From an uncultured Algibacter sp. (GTDB taxonomy: Bacteria; Bacteroidota; Bacteroidia; Flavobacteriales; Flavobacteriaceae): a stretch of DNA of 64,000 nucleotides. Below the pieces are notes generated by a model. It was not told where the DNA came from. It made no database searches and worked only from the letters and a program-made list of their open reading frames with translations. Of the stretch, positions 44,980 to 54,439 are shown in pieces. Position numbers and translations under genes: made by a program. The first letter of the stretch is position 1; each line of letters opens with the position of its first letter. The stretch spans positions 558,001 through 622,000 of the forward strand of contig NZ_CANLGU010000001.1 of the NCBI RefSeq assembly GCF_947490405.1. The letters are read 5' to 3'.

Positions 44980-47490
44980 ATGAAATACATTAAATCAACT
45001 ATTTTTTTTCTTCTAATAGGAACACAATTAATATATAGTCAGATTTCTGGAAAAATAATTGATGCTAACTCTAATACGCCTTTAGAGTACGCCACAGCCG
45101 CATTATATTCTGAACTCAATAAAGAGTTAGTTTCAGGAGTAATTACAGATGAAAATGGTACTTTTTCTATTGAAAATATAAAAAAAGGAACTTACTATTT
45201 AGAAGCTTCTTTTATTGGCTATGAAGTAAAAACTATTGATAATATAGTAGTAACAAATAAAAACAGTCCTGTTTCTCTAGGTACAATTAGTTTAATTATT
45301 GGTGAAAACCAATTAGATGCTGTCGTGATAAAAGGCGAAAACGCAACTGTAATTAATAAGATTGACAGACAGGTATTTAACACCAAAATCTTTCAAAACA
45401 CTAAAGGCGGTTCTGCTACAGATGTTATTAAAAATTTACCATCAGTAAGTGTTAATGGTTTAGGAGAAATTAGTGTACGTGGTAGTAGTGGTTTTGTTGT
45501 TTTACTTGATGGCAAACCCATTCAAGGAAATGCCTCAACACTATTAAATCAATTGCCTGCAAATGCTCTCGAGCGCGTTGAAGTCATTACCGCACCTTCT
45601 GCTAAATACGACCCTGAAGGAAAAGCAGGCATTTTAAATATTATCACAAAAAAAGGTGGTGATATAAGCGGAAACTTTGCTCAAATAAATGTGAGTACTG
45701 GTTTGCCTTCTGTTGAAGATTATGACAATAAAGAAAACACACAACGTTACGGTATTGATGGTACTTATAACATAAGAAGAGAGCAATGGAATATCTCCAT
45801 TGGCGCTAACTACCAACGCAAGGACATTAGCGGAAGACGTGAAGGTGATGTATGGACTATTGTAGATGATGTATTTACTAGTTTTCCATCTGATGGAGAA
45901 CGTAGTTTTGATGAAGAAAACTTTTCAGGTAGGTTTACTGTAGATTTTACACCTGATTCTAAAAATGAATTTTCTTTAGGTTTTTATGCTGGAAAGCGAG
46001 AAAAAGCAAGAACTGCAGATATTCTTTATAATAATGAAGCTCACCCCGTTGGAGACGAAAACAACAAGATTTTTGAACTCTCTTATTTTAACGAAAACCT
46101 AAGAATTAGAAAAGGAGATTTTGTTTTAGGAAGTATTGATTACGCTCATACTTTTACAAACAAATCAAAATTATCTTCTTCATTTTTATACGAATACACC
46201 TTATTAGGAGGTCCAACAACAAATAGAAATTTAAATTTCCCTAATACTGAAAGTTTAATTCAAGATGAATTCAATACTAACGATAACCCACTAAATGGTT
46301 TTAGAGGGCAAGTAGATTACTCTTGGAAACCACTTTCATTTGGAACTTTGGAAACTGGATATCAATTTAGAACTTTAGATAATAGAGGAGATTTCTTCTA
46401 CGGAAGACGAACCAATTTTAATGATGATTTTACAAGAGTTGATTTATTTTCTAGTGATATTGATTTAATAAGAACCATACATTCTACTTACGCGCAATTA
46501 AGCGGCAAGAAGAATAAATGGGAATATGCTGCAGGTTTACGGTTAGAGATTCTTGATAGAGGATTAATCTTAGCTGATAAAGCTGGTACTTTTCAAGAAA
46601 ATTTAGATTACAACTACGAAAAACTATTTCCTTCTGCTTCTGTTCAATATAGTATTAGCGATAAAACAAACGTAAAAGTAGCTTATAGCAAGCGCGTTGA
46701 CAGACCATCTGCGTTTAAATTAAATCCGTTTAGAGAACGTGAACATTCTGAAACTTTAGAGCAAGGTGATAAAAATTTACTTCCAGAATTTATTGATTTG
46801 GTTGAATTAGGTATCACGAAAAAATTCAACAAAGGCAACTCCATTTTTGCAACAGCCTATTTTAGAAATGTTGAAAATTTAGTAAACAGAGTGAATCAAA
46901 TTTACAGTGGTCCTCCAATTGATCCAGACGATGCTCGTTTTGATAATGTAGTTTTAGACCGTATTTATTCAAATATAGGCACAGGGCGTTCACTTGGTTT
47001 AGAACTAGGCGCACAACTAAAACCAACTAGTAAATGGAGTAATTTCATAGGATTTAATATTTATAATTTCGAAATTGATGGTGCTTACAATGGTGAAAAA
47101 ATAGATAGTAACGCCACTCAATATTCTATAAATGCAAATAGCACTTATAACTTCTCTGATACGGCAACACTCCAATTCACTTTAAATTATTTATCTGAAA
47201 GACAAACAGCTCAGGGAAAAGACTCAAGATTCTACTCACCTAACTTAAGTTTCAAAAAGAGTTTCTTGAACAATCAATTAGTAGCTACTTTACAATGGCA
47301 AAATATTGATATGGGTTTACTTGACACAAACGAGCAACGCATAACAACATCTAGACCTGGTGAATTTTTCACTACAACAAACTATGTTTACGAAGTTGAT
47401 GTTATTATGTTAAACCTATCTTATTCGTTTAACAAAACTAAAAGTAAAGCGAAGTTTATTGATAGTGAGTTTGGAAAGCGGGAGTTTTAA
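44980..47490 (+). CDS. TonB-dependent receptor (outer-membrane beta-barrel family)
   Basis: 836 residues. A signal peptide (~1-20) is followed by a carboxypeptidase-regulatory-like domain (SGKIIDANSNTPLEYATAA), a plug with IDRQVFNTKIF, ATDVIKNLPSVSVNGLGE and LLDGKPIQG, and a 22-strand-type barrel ending SEFGKREF. This is the OMP_b-brl_3 group, related to TonB receptors but without SusC features and with no SusD partner. TAACTTTG at 44943-44950 is a perfect -7 element. The ligand is unknown; the divergent LacI regulator hints at a sugar. Confidence 0.93.
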   Translation: MKYIKSTIFFLLIGTQLIYSQISGKIIDANSNTPLEYATAALYSELNKELVSGVITDENGTFSIENIKKGTYYLEASFIGYEVKTIDNIVVTNKNSPVSLGTISLIIGENQLDAVVIKGENATVINKIDRQVFNTKIFQNTKGGSATDVIKNLPSVSVNGLGEISVRGSSGFVVLLDGKPIQGNASTLLNQLPANALERVEVITAPSAKYDPEGKAGILNIITKKGGDISGNFAQINVSTGLPSVEDYDNKENTQRYGIDGTYNIRREQWNISIGANYQRKDISGRREGDVWTIVDDVFTSFPSDGERSFDEENFSGRFTVDFTPDSKNEFSLGFYAGKREKARTADILYNNEAHPVGDENNKIFELSYFNENLRIRKGDFVLGSIDYAHTFTNKSKLSSSFLYEYTLLGGPTTNRNLNFPNTESLIQDEFNTNDNPLNGFRGQVDYSWKPLSFGTLETGYQFRTLDNRGDFFYGRRTNFNDDFTRVDLFSSDIDLIRTIHSTYAQLSGKKNKWEYAAGLRLEILDRGLILADKAGTFQENLDYNYEKLFPSASVQYSISDKTNVKVAYSKRVDRPSAFKLNPFREREHSETLEQGDKNLLPEFIDLVELGITKKFNKGNSIFATAYFRNVENLVNRVNQIYSGPPIDPDDARFDNVVLDRIYSNIGTGRSLGLELGAQLKPTSKWSNFIGFNIYNFEIDGAYNGEKIDSNATQYSINANSTYNFSDTATLQFTLNYLSERQTAQGKDSRFYSPNLSFKKSFLNNQLVATLQWQNIDMGLLDTNEQRITTSRPGEFFTTTNYVYEVDVIMLNLSYSFNKTKSKAKFIDSEFGKREF

Positions 47491-47532
47491 ATAAAATAAA
47501 TTTATAGATCCAGGTAAAATCTCTGAAAAAAC

Positions 47533-47564
47533 AAAAGGTTTATAAGTAATATATAAACCTTTTT
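47533..47564 (+). terminator. Terminator of the TonB-dependent receptor gene
   Basis: AAAAGGTTTATA / TATAAACCTTTT stem with T tail, 43 bp past the stop. Confidence 0.82.
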
Positions 47565-47662
47565 CGCTATTAATTAAATCAATTCTTAGTAAGAATTTAT
47601 AATGCAATTTAACAGCAAAAAAATAACATTATGTAACATGTGTTACGTTTATCATTTTAATA

Positions 47663-47853
47663 AAAACAAAAAAGCTTCACAATTTCGATAACTCGAAAAA
47701 GGAAAGCTTTCCATTGGATTACCAAATTGCTTTGGCAAACTACATCCTAGACACCTCTAGGACAACACAACATCTTAATACTAAAAAAGCTCTAATTTCT
47801 CAGAGCTTCTTTTGCTCCCGATTGCTATCGGGATTGCGGTCTGGACGGGACTC
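47663..47853 (-). ncRNA. Duplicated tRNA-Asp-trailer element, copy 1 (candidate structured RNA)
   Basis: This segment matches 51975-52151 almost throughout and includes the last 17 nt of tRNA-Asp (GGTCTGGACGGGACT region). It contains the hairpin TCCTAGA/TCTAGGA; the other copy has TCCCAGA/TCTGGGA, a compensatory change. It has a terminator-like AAAAGCTCT/AGAGCTT stem. Its tRNA body is missing, and a CCCGATTGCTATCGGG hairpin is inserted before the tRNA remnant. Confidence 0.5.
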
Positions 47854-47929
47854 TAAAACCTATTTTTAAATATCTGATTTTCTATCATTTATAATAAAAT
47901 CAAATTTAAAATAGGCAGAAAACACCTTT

Positions 47930-50900
47930 TTATCTCACCAAAGCAAAGTGCCCAGTGAAGGTTCTACCATCTTCTAATTTCACACTAAACCAATAATCCT
48001 CTGAAGGCATCATAGTACCATTAAATGTACCATCCCATCCCTTTGAGTTAGGATTTAGCTGTTTTAGTAATTTACCATAGCGATCATAAATATAAATGTT
48101 GCTATTTGCTTGAAACTGACTATTAACACCATCTATTTGCCAATAATCATGAGTTCCATCTCCATTTGGGGTGAAATATTTTGGAAACCCTATTACAGAA
48201 ATATCGATAGAACTTGTACCACAGCCTTTTTTATCTCTAACATAGAGTGTATGAATTCCTGAACTCACATTACTAAATGATGGTTCAACTTGATATAATG
48301 AAAACTCATCATCTAAAGCAAATTCGTAATCACCTTGTCCTAAGTTACTTGTATCAACAGTTATAGTGTTATCATCAGAGACATCAATAATTGTAATATC
48401 ATCTAAAGTAATATTTGCCAATTCTGATGCATTAACAAAAACATCTCTAGTTCTTGAACAACCTGTGCCATCCGTTTTAGTTAAGGTAACTGAATAAGTT
48501 CCAGGAATAGATACAGTCAATGTTGATCCATTTGATAATACTGTACCATCTTCATAAACCCATTTATAATTAAAAGTTTCAGTTGAAACCGCCTCTATTG
48601 GGTCTAAAACAACTGTAAATGTAGGGTCTGAAGAACATACAATCTGAGGGGTTTCTATTGTAAATTCTGATAATGGATTTACAACAAACTCTATTTCAGT
48701 AGAAGCTATACATGAAGTATTTATTGGGTTTACAACCTCAACTTTAATTATTTGTGATGAGATGTTAAAAGGATTTGGTAATGGACTTGGTAGTTCTTCA
48801 CTTGATTCATTATAATAATGAACTTCCATCCCAGTTTGTCCGTTTAATATTGTGGATTCAATCATAGAAGTATCAAATTCATGTAAACCATCTTTATCAT
48901 CAATTCCATCATCACAAGATATTTGGTTAGGAACTGGGTTAGCTATTGGTTGTTTATCTACTATAAATTCTAAAAAAGTTTCATCATAACAACTCCCATC
49001 TATAACATTATTATTAATCACTCTAGCTGTGACTAACTGGCTACTCGTAACAAAGGGGTTAGGTAATGGACTTGGTAATGGGTTATTATTTTCATCAAAA
49101 TAAGTAACTGTAACATCTATTAAAGATTGGCCTTGCAACAAATTAGTCTGTAGTAATAACGTATCAAAAGGAAATTCTTCATCTTGGTCATCATCACATT
49201 GCCTTTCTATAGTTACCGGATTAGCTATAGGAATAGGTTCAACGTACAAATTAATATGAGCTCCTAAACCCAAACAATCATTATCTAACTGTCCATCTAC
49301 TCTAACATAGATTTGTTGCATGTTGGGGTAGCCAATATTATTATAATTAAAAATATCAGTAATAGGGTTTTCCTCTGCCAGTGCATCTGCTTCATTTCTA
49401 TAATAGGCTATTATTAATTGTTGTCCAGCAGGAAACATAGCTTCTATTTCAGAATGTACACTAGTAAAATCAAATTGAGATATGCCATCAGTATCATCAT
49501 CACAGACGTAAAAATCCTTAACAAACGTGTTAGGTATTTGAGTGGTAGTGACTATTAAATTCACTTGACTTGTTCTGTAACATCCATTCACATTCTCTAT
49601 TCTTGCCCAAATAATATCATTACTTACCATATTATTAATATATGTGGTAGGGTTTATTATAGCATCATTGTTGTTCTCAGCATCTGTTTCAGATTCATGA
49701 AAGGTTATAGTTTCATTAACAACATTTGTTGTTATTTTAGAAATGATTTCATTTAGATTAAACGGACTAAAACCATCAACATCATCATCACATTGTTTAA
49801 GTTCAACAATTGGTATAAGCGATGGCAATTCAAAGACCTCAATAGTAAAAGAAGTTGTTGCTTTACACTCATTATTAATATTGTTAACGCATTCAACATA
49901 TATAGTCTGTGGGTTATCTGTATTGCTAAAAGCATTTGGGGATACTATATGGTGACTTAATCCTGAATCTATAAAATAATTATAGTGCACTTCTGAAGCC
50001 GAACCATTTAATAGCAAATTAGGTTCTTGCTCAGTAAGGTCAAATTCAGCAAAACCATCTTGGTCTGAGCCTGAATTGGTGTCATCACATTTTGTTAAGC
50101 TTGAAAGATTGACTGATTTTTCTATTTGTGGGGTTTTGTATATTCCAATATTAAAGGTTGTAATATCTGTACATTCTGAGTTTTGCTTGTTATATAACTC
50201 TGCAATAATTTCCTGTGTAAAAAAAACAGATGAATTGGAGTACGCTTCTGGCAGATCTATTTTTATCCCGTTTGTATAATTTGACATTCCTTCATAGTAA
50301 TTTACATCAAAAATGTTAGGGTCTAGACCATCTAATATATGAACGTCATGACTTTCAAGGTCAAAAGAAATACCTCCTAATAAATCACATATCAAAATAT
50401 CATTAGGTTTGGTAGCTGTTGGTTGTTCATAAATAGTTACTGTTGTAATTTCAGTTACTGTTTCTGTTCCAACAGTTACTGTAACACTAACTTCATAATC
50501 TCCTGGGGCTGTATAAACATGTATTGGTTCTACATCTGTTGACGTATTATTAGCTCCAGAAGTAGAGTCACCAAAATCCCAAATTACAAAATCTACAGTG
50601 TTTTCTAACATGAACTTTGTATTCTCTCCAAAACAAACATTTTCTAAACTAAAAGGGAAGTCCTTTAAAGACCTTGATTTTCCTTCAACTGTTATGTATA
50701 AATGAGATGGTGGTCTCCCTCCTAACCAGTCTTTTGCCTTAACATATGAAGTAGTACCAACACAACCTTTATACCATGAAAAATCATTACTCTCTTCAGT
50801 ACTAGCCAATTGAACTGCAGGGATGCCAACCCCATGTGGAGTAGCTTTCTTCTCAACTTCTACTAAAATTCTTTCAACACCTACAGGTATAACAATTGGT

Positions 50901-51292
50901 GTATCAAAATTGATTGTAAATAACACTTCATCACCAGGCCAAGCATATGGCGCATATTCTACCTGACTACTTCCAATCAATTTAGATTTATCAAAACTAT
51001 CAGGGAACATAAAATCTATTTCATATATATTAAAACTCAAAAATGAATTTTGTTGCCCTACTGAATTATATAGGCCTATATCTCCTTTATTAATTACAAA
51101 TTCATGGTCTGTTGGAATTCCAAATTCTGAAAGAGTAAATGTCCTCCCCAAATATTCTGGTTCAGAACAAGACCCTACCCAACTTCTAATAAGTTCATTA
51201 CCTATATTATGATTAAGTTCAATTTGGCTGTGAACCTTTAAGCCCACAACTAATATTAAAGTCAAAAAAAACCTCATTTTCATTTGAAGCAA
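47930..51292 (-). CDS. Large secreted T9SS type B (gliding-motility-associated C-terminal domain) protein
   Basis: 1120 residues. A signal peptide (~1-22) leads to a PKD domain near residues 215-290 (WDFGDSTSG, YTAPGDYEVSVTVTV). About seven repeats then follow, each opening with a CDDD-type motif (KQCDDDVDGFSPFNL, YVCDDDTDGISQFDF, ISCDDGIDDKDGLHEFD) typical of flavobacterial adhesin-like proteins. The C-terminus is the type B sorting domain (FPKYFTPNGDGTHDYW ... YIYDRYGKLLKQL ... WDGTFNG). It is exported by type IX secretion to the surface or medium; adhesion or gliding is a family-based guess. It is bracketed by the two tRNA-Asp-trailer repeats. Confidence 0.93.
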   Translation of the reverse strand: MLQMKMRFFLTLILVVGLKVHSQIELNHNIGNELIRSWVGSCSEPEYLGRTFTLSEFGIPTDHEFVINKGDIGLYNSVGQQNSFLSFNIYEIDFMFPDSFDKSKLIGSSQVEYAPYAWPGDEVLFTINFDTPIVIPVGVERILVEVEKKATPHGVGIPAVQLASTEESNDFSWYKGCVGTTSYVKAKDWLGGRPPSHLYITVEGKSRSLKDFPFSLENVCFGENTKFMLENTVDFVIWDFGDSTSGANNTSTDVEPIHVYTAPGDYEVSVTVTVGTETVTEITTVTIYEQPTATKPNDILICDLLGGISFDLESHDVHILDGLDPNIFDVNYYEGMSNYTNGIKIDLPEAYSNSSVFFTQEIIAELYNKQNSECTDITTFNIGIYKTPQIEKSVNLSSLTKCDDTNSGSDQDGFAEFDLTEQEPNLLLNGSASEVHYNYFIDSGLSHHIVSPNAFSNTDNPQTIYVECVNNINNECKATTSFTIEVFELPSLIPIVELKQCDDDVDGFSPFNLNEIISKITTNVVNETITFHESETDAENNNDAIINPTTYINNMVSNDIIWARIENVNGCYRTSQVNLIVTTTQIPNTFVKDFYVCDDDTDGISQFDFTSVHSEIEAMFPAGQQLIIAYYRNEADALAEENPITDIFNYNNIGYPNMQQIYVRVDGQLDNDCLGLGAHINLYVEPIPIANPVTIERQCDDDQDEEFPFDTLLLQTNLLQGQSLIDVTVTYFDENNNPLPSPLPNPFVTSSQLVTARVINNNVIDGSCYDETFLEFIVDKQPIANPVPNQISCDDGIDDKDGLHEFDTSMIESTILNGQTGMEVHYYNESSEELPSPLPNPFNISSQIIKVEVVNPINTSCIASTEIEFVVNPLSEFTIETPQIVCSSDPTFTVVLDPIEAVSTETFNYKWVYEDGTVLSNGSTLTVSIPGTYSVTLTKTDGTGCSRTRDVFVNASELANITLDDITIIDVSDDNTITVDTSNLGQGDYEFALDDEFSLYQVEPSFSNVSSGIHTLYVRDKKGCGTSSIDISVIGFPKYFTPNGDGTHDYWQIDGVNSQFQANSNIYIYDRYGKLLKQLNPNSKGWDGTFNGTMMPSEDYWFSVKLEDGRTFTGHFALVR

Positions 51293-51733
51293 CTAAATGA
51301 ATTAATTTTACAGCAATATAGAAATTAAAAAAAGATGTATTTACTACATAATGGTTTTTTAGATAAAATTCACCTTTTACACTTTATAAGTACCTTTTTT
51401 ACGCCTTTTTAATGAAATTGAGAAAAATTAAATCTCGTTTCAGAAAGGAGTTTGGGAATAGCAATTCTTAAATTATTTTATATTGTTAAGAAGCTTAATG
51501 CTAAGTGGGATAAAGAACGATATTATACTCTGGCAGTAACCTTGACTCTTTTGTTGGCACCCTTCTTTTTAATGCTCTTTACTAATGAAAGATATCACAA
51601 TCCACAAATAGAAAAAATTAAAAACCACCAAACTTCAATTTATGAAATAGAAGAGGAAGTAGATAAAATCATATTATCAGACAATACTAACAAAACAAGT
51701 CAAACTAATATTCCTAATCTAAACAATGAAGAA

Positions 51734-51764
51734 TATTTAAAACTAAAAAAGCAAATATCAACTA
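51734..51764 (+). repeat. 31-bp perfect inverted repeat, left arm
   Basis: The arm reads TATTTAAAACTAAA... to ...ATATCAACTA and is exactly complementary to 51849-51879. The 84-bp spacer holds coding sequence. Confidence 0.92.
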
Positions 51765-51848
51765 CCCTTAACTCACTAGAAACTGAATTAGAAGAAAAAC
51801 CTAATTCTTCAGGTTGCCCTTTGACATTTTTAGTTTCTTTTTTAAGCT

Positions 51849-51879
51849 TAGTTGATATTTGCTTTTTTAGTTTTAAATA
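51849..51879 (-). repeat. 31-bp perfect inverted repeat, right arm
   Basis: Exact reverse complement of 51734-51764; it supplies the C-terminal codons and stop of the ORF in frame. Confidence 0.92.
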
Positions 51880-51974
51880 AATTATATAAAGATAGGGTTA
51901 CGTTAAAATAGGTACACCTTCTTAGGTTTTAAAACACCTAATAGAATACCTTTTCATAAGAATAAAACCTCCCT

Positions 51975-52134
51975 AAAACAAAAAAGCTTCACAATTCCGA
52001 TAACTCGAAAAAGGAAAGCTTTCCATTGGTTACCAAATTTCTTTGGCAAACTACATCCCAGACACCTCTGGGACAACACAACATCTTAATACTAAAAAAG
52101 CTCTAATTTCTCAGAGCTTTTTTTGCAATTTTTG
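51975..52134 (-). ncRNA. tRNA-Asp trailer element, copy 2 (candidate structured RNA)
   Basis: The segment directly downstream of tRNA-Asp. It holds a terminator-like stem AAGCTCT/AGAGCTT (52098-52119), the hairpin TCCCAGA/TCTGGGA, and AAAGCTT/AAGCTTT arms around CGATAACTCG. Copy 1 at 47663 preserves all stems. It could be a processed trailer RNA or merely duplicated terminator sequence. Confidence 0.5.
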
Positions 52135-52208
52135 CGGTCTGGACGGGACTCGAACCCGCGACCTTCGCCGTGACAGGGCGACATTCTAACCAACTGAACT
52201 ACCAGACC
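52135..52208 (-). tRNA. tRNA-Asp (anticodon GUC)
   Basis: On the minus strand the acceptor arms GGTCTGG/CCAGACC pair fully, the anticodon loop CTGTCAC gives GUC, the T-arm has GGTTCGAGTC, and the discriminator is G as expected for Asp. No encoded CCA. Confidence 0.97.
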
Positions 52209-52288
52209 GTTGCATTATTGCGGTTGCAAATATACACGCCTTTTTTTATATCTCAAATCTTTTTTCTCTTTTTTATAGAAAAAAATTA

Positions 52289-53218
52289 TCAAGAGAACTT
52301 TTGACGTTCTATCATGTAGGTTGTGAGTATGTTATTAAAATTTTTATTAATATCAGCCTCAACATACTTTATTTTGTATTGCGCACATTTTAATCGCAAA
52401 GCTTCAAAATAAGTATCTACGGTTTTATTGTAACTCTCTTTTATAGAATCCGCATACAAATTAATATACTCTCCTGTTTCAACATCAATAAAACGCTTTG
52501 GTTTATTATCAAAATCGAAATTTAATTCTTTGGCTTTATCAAACACATGAAACAAAACCACTTCATGCTTATTATACTTTAAATGTTGTAAAGCCTCAAA
52601 CAACTTCACCTCATCTTCCGAAGTCTGAAACATATCCGTAAATAAAAATATCATAGAACGCCTATGAATTTTTTCAGCTATTTCATGCAAGTATTTATAC
52701 GTTTCTGTTTGTTTATTCTGCGGTTTAGAAACTACAGCTTCACTTAAATGATTCAACAACATTTGATGATGACGCTCACTACCCTTTTCAGGTGCGTAAT
52801 AATCATAATTATCACTATAAATACTTAACCCAACAGCATCACGTTGCTTTTTTAAAATCTGCATTAACGAAACTGCTGCTAATGCAGAAAATCCAACTTT
52901 ATTTAAACTATCAATCGAAAACGAATCCAATTTCGGATAATGCATTGAGCTACTATTATCTAATATAAGATGACACCGTAAATTGGTTTCATCATCATAG
53001 CGCTTCGTGTAAAGTTTATCTGTTTTAGCAAACAGTTTCCAATCTATATGTCGTGTACTTTCGCCTTGATTATAAATTTTATGTTCCGCAAATTCTGCCG
53101 AAAACCCATGAAACGGACTCTTGTGCATACCAGCAATAAACCCTTCAACCACCTGTTTTGCAAGTAACTCAAGATTTTTAAAACCTTCTGCTTTATTAAG
53201 TTCGTTTTGTAAGTTCAT
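52289..53218 (-). CDS. DUF58 domain protein (vWA-like)
   Basis: 309 residues from the ATG at 53218 (MNLQNELNKAEGFKNLE). An in-frame ATG 45 nt upstream would add NISFPFGEVRWGF, which is translated from an intergenic repeat remnant, so it is rejected. The DUF58 signature RHIDWKLFAKTDKLYTKRYDDETN is present, followed by a vWA-like MIDAS region (LILDNSSSMHYP). DUF58 proteins usually act with a MoxR ATPase; none is in the window next to it. Confidence 0.92.
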   Translation of the reverse strand: MNLQNELNKAEGFKNLELLAKQVVEGFIAGMHKSPFHGFSAEFAEHKIYNQGESTRHIDWKLFAKTDKLYTKRYDDETNLRCHLILDNSSSMHYPKLDSFSIDSLNKVGFSALAAVSLMQILKKQRDAVGLSIYSDNYDYYAPEKGSERHHQMLLNHLSEAVVSKPQNKQTETYKYLHEIAEKIHRRSMIFLFTDMFQTSEDEVKLFEALQHLKYNKHEVVLFHVFDKAKELNFDFDNKPKRFIDVETGEYINLYADSIKESYNKTVDTYFEALRLKCAQYKIKYVEADINKNFNNILTTYMIERQKFS

Positions 53219-53364
53219 AGAAAAGCCCCACCTAACCTCCCCAAACGGGAAGGAAATATTCATGAGGTAAAAAATATACGTTAAATATTAATCAATTTAA
53301 TTAAATTTAAACTTTCCATTTTATTGGAAAGAGTAAGAGTTCCCCCATCTGGGGACGAGGGGGC

Positions 53365-53904
53365 CTATATCACTGCATCAACAATACCATAAGCCACAGA
53401 CTCCTCTGCACCCATCCAATGGTCTCTATTAAAATCCTTCATAACCTTTTCAAAAGTCTGCCCACAATTATCAGCCAAAATTTTAGCACTCAACTCTTTC
53501 GTTTTCAAAATCTCTTGTGCCGTAATTTGAATATCGCTTGCTTGTCCGCGTGCACCACCACTTGGTTGATGAATCATCACACGCGCATGAGGCTGAATAA
53601 AACGCTTACCTTTTGCCCCAACCGATAACAAAATTGACCCCATTGACGCCGCCAACCCTGTACAAATAGTCGACACATCACTATTTAAAGACTTTATACA
53701 ATCATACATGGCAAAACCAGAAGTTACATAACCACCTGGACTATTAATGTATAATTGAATGTCGGCAGTTTCCAACGCATCTAAATATAGTAACCTATCA
53801 ATTACATGTTTAGCAGACTCATCATCTACCTGACCCCACAAAAACACTTTGCGTTGCTCTAATAATTTATTATCTATCGCGTCTTGAACTTTATTTTTAC
53901 TCAT
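53365..53904 (-). CDS. clpP: ATP-dependent Clp protease proteolytic subunit (short ClpP)
   Basis: 179 residues with the serine protease triad: Ser87 (GLAASMGS), His112 (MIHQPSGG) and Asp161 (FNRDHWM). Without an N-terminal propeptide it is shorter than the usual ~195-220, which fits a second ClpP paralogue in Bacteroidota rather than the tig-clpP-clpX copy. No trigger factor or clpX lies nearby. It would form barrels with an AAA+ unfoldase. Confidence 0.92.
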   Translation of the reverse strand: MSKNKVQDAIDNKLLEQRKVFLWGQVDDESAKHVIDRLLYLDALETADIQLYINSPGGYVTSGFAMYDCIKSLNSDVSTICTGLAASMGSILLSVGAKGKRFIQPHARVMIHQPSGGARGQASDIQITAQEILKTKELSAKILADNCGQTFEKVMKDFNRDHWMGAEESVAYGIVDAVI

Positions 53905-53936
53905 CTCAATATTTTATTTAGTAAGCATCTAAAATA

Positions 53937-53969
53937 AAAAAAGGTTCACCATAAGGCAAACCTTTTTAA
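53937..53969 (-). terminator. Terminator of the thioredoxin gene
   Basis: GGTTTGCC ... GGTGAACC stem followed by a T run on the minus strand, 20 bp past the stop. Confidence 0.7.
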
Positions 53970-53987
53970 CTTTCTTTTCTCATTCTG

Positions 53988-54305
53988 TTATAGAAGCGCA
54001 TCTATAGCCTCGGTGTATGCATTTTTAGGAGCAACACCAACTTGTCTTCCAACAACTTCTCCATTTTGAAATACCAAAACAGTTGGAATGTTACGTACTC
54101 CGTATTTACCTGCAAATTCTTGATTAGCATCAACATCTACCTTACCAACAACAGCTTTCCCCTCATATTCATCGCTAATTTGCTCAATTACCGGTCCAAC
54201 CATTCTACATGGTCCACACCAAGCAGCCCAAAAATCAACCAATACAGGTTTATCACTATTCAATACTGTTTCTTCAAAATTTGCATCTGTTATCTCTAAT
54301 GCCAT
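53988..54305 (-). CDS. trxA: Thioredoxin
   Basis: 105 residues, standard length, with the active site WAAWCGPCRM (Cys30, Cys33), the buried Asp in VDFWAAW and the cis-Pro in RNIPTVLVF. It is a general disulfide reductant, reduced by thioredoxin reductase. No redox-regulon box is seen upstream, so it is probably not in the 15-22 kb regulon. Confidence 0.97.
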   Translation of the reverse strand: MALEITDANFEETVLNSDKPVLVDFWAAWCGPCRMVGPVIEQISDEYEGKAVVGKVDVDANQEFAGKYGVRNIPTVLVFQNGEVVGRQVGVAPKNAYTEAIDALL

Positions 54306-54439
54306 AATATTTATATTTTAATAAGTTCTTAAATCATTTTAATTACACAAAATTAGTCAAAAAAAAACCCAAAGCTTACAAACTGGCAATTTGTTTTCCC
54401 TATAATAGCATCAATTGGTTTTATTTAAAATTTTAATTT

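Larger units (their letters stand above)
51412..51880 (+). pseudogene. Frameshifted and 3'-rearranged small membrane protein gene
   Basis: An ATG at 51412 opens MKLRKIKSRFRKEFGN but meets a stop at 51471. The overlapping +1 frame (only a TTG start at 51452) continues in matching style with GIAILKLFYIVKKLN, one TM segment (~28-46, LAVTLTLLLAPFFLML) and a charged coiled-coil tail, 142 codons in all. The two frames join at TTTGGG, suggesting a one-base frameshift. The last ~11 residues are the antisense product of a 31-bp inverted repeat within the gene, so the 3' end is also rearranged. It may be inactive. Confidence 0.55.

Noticed and set aside
47854-52131. A complete mobile element between the tRNA-Asp trailer copies
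   Set aside because: No integrase, transposase or mobilisation gene is present, so only a scar or duplication is claimed.
53219-53263. Upstream start for the DUF58 gene
   Set aside because: The added residues come from a CCCCACCTAACCTCCCC-type intergenic repeat, and the family N-terminus fits the ATG at 53218.
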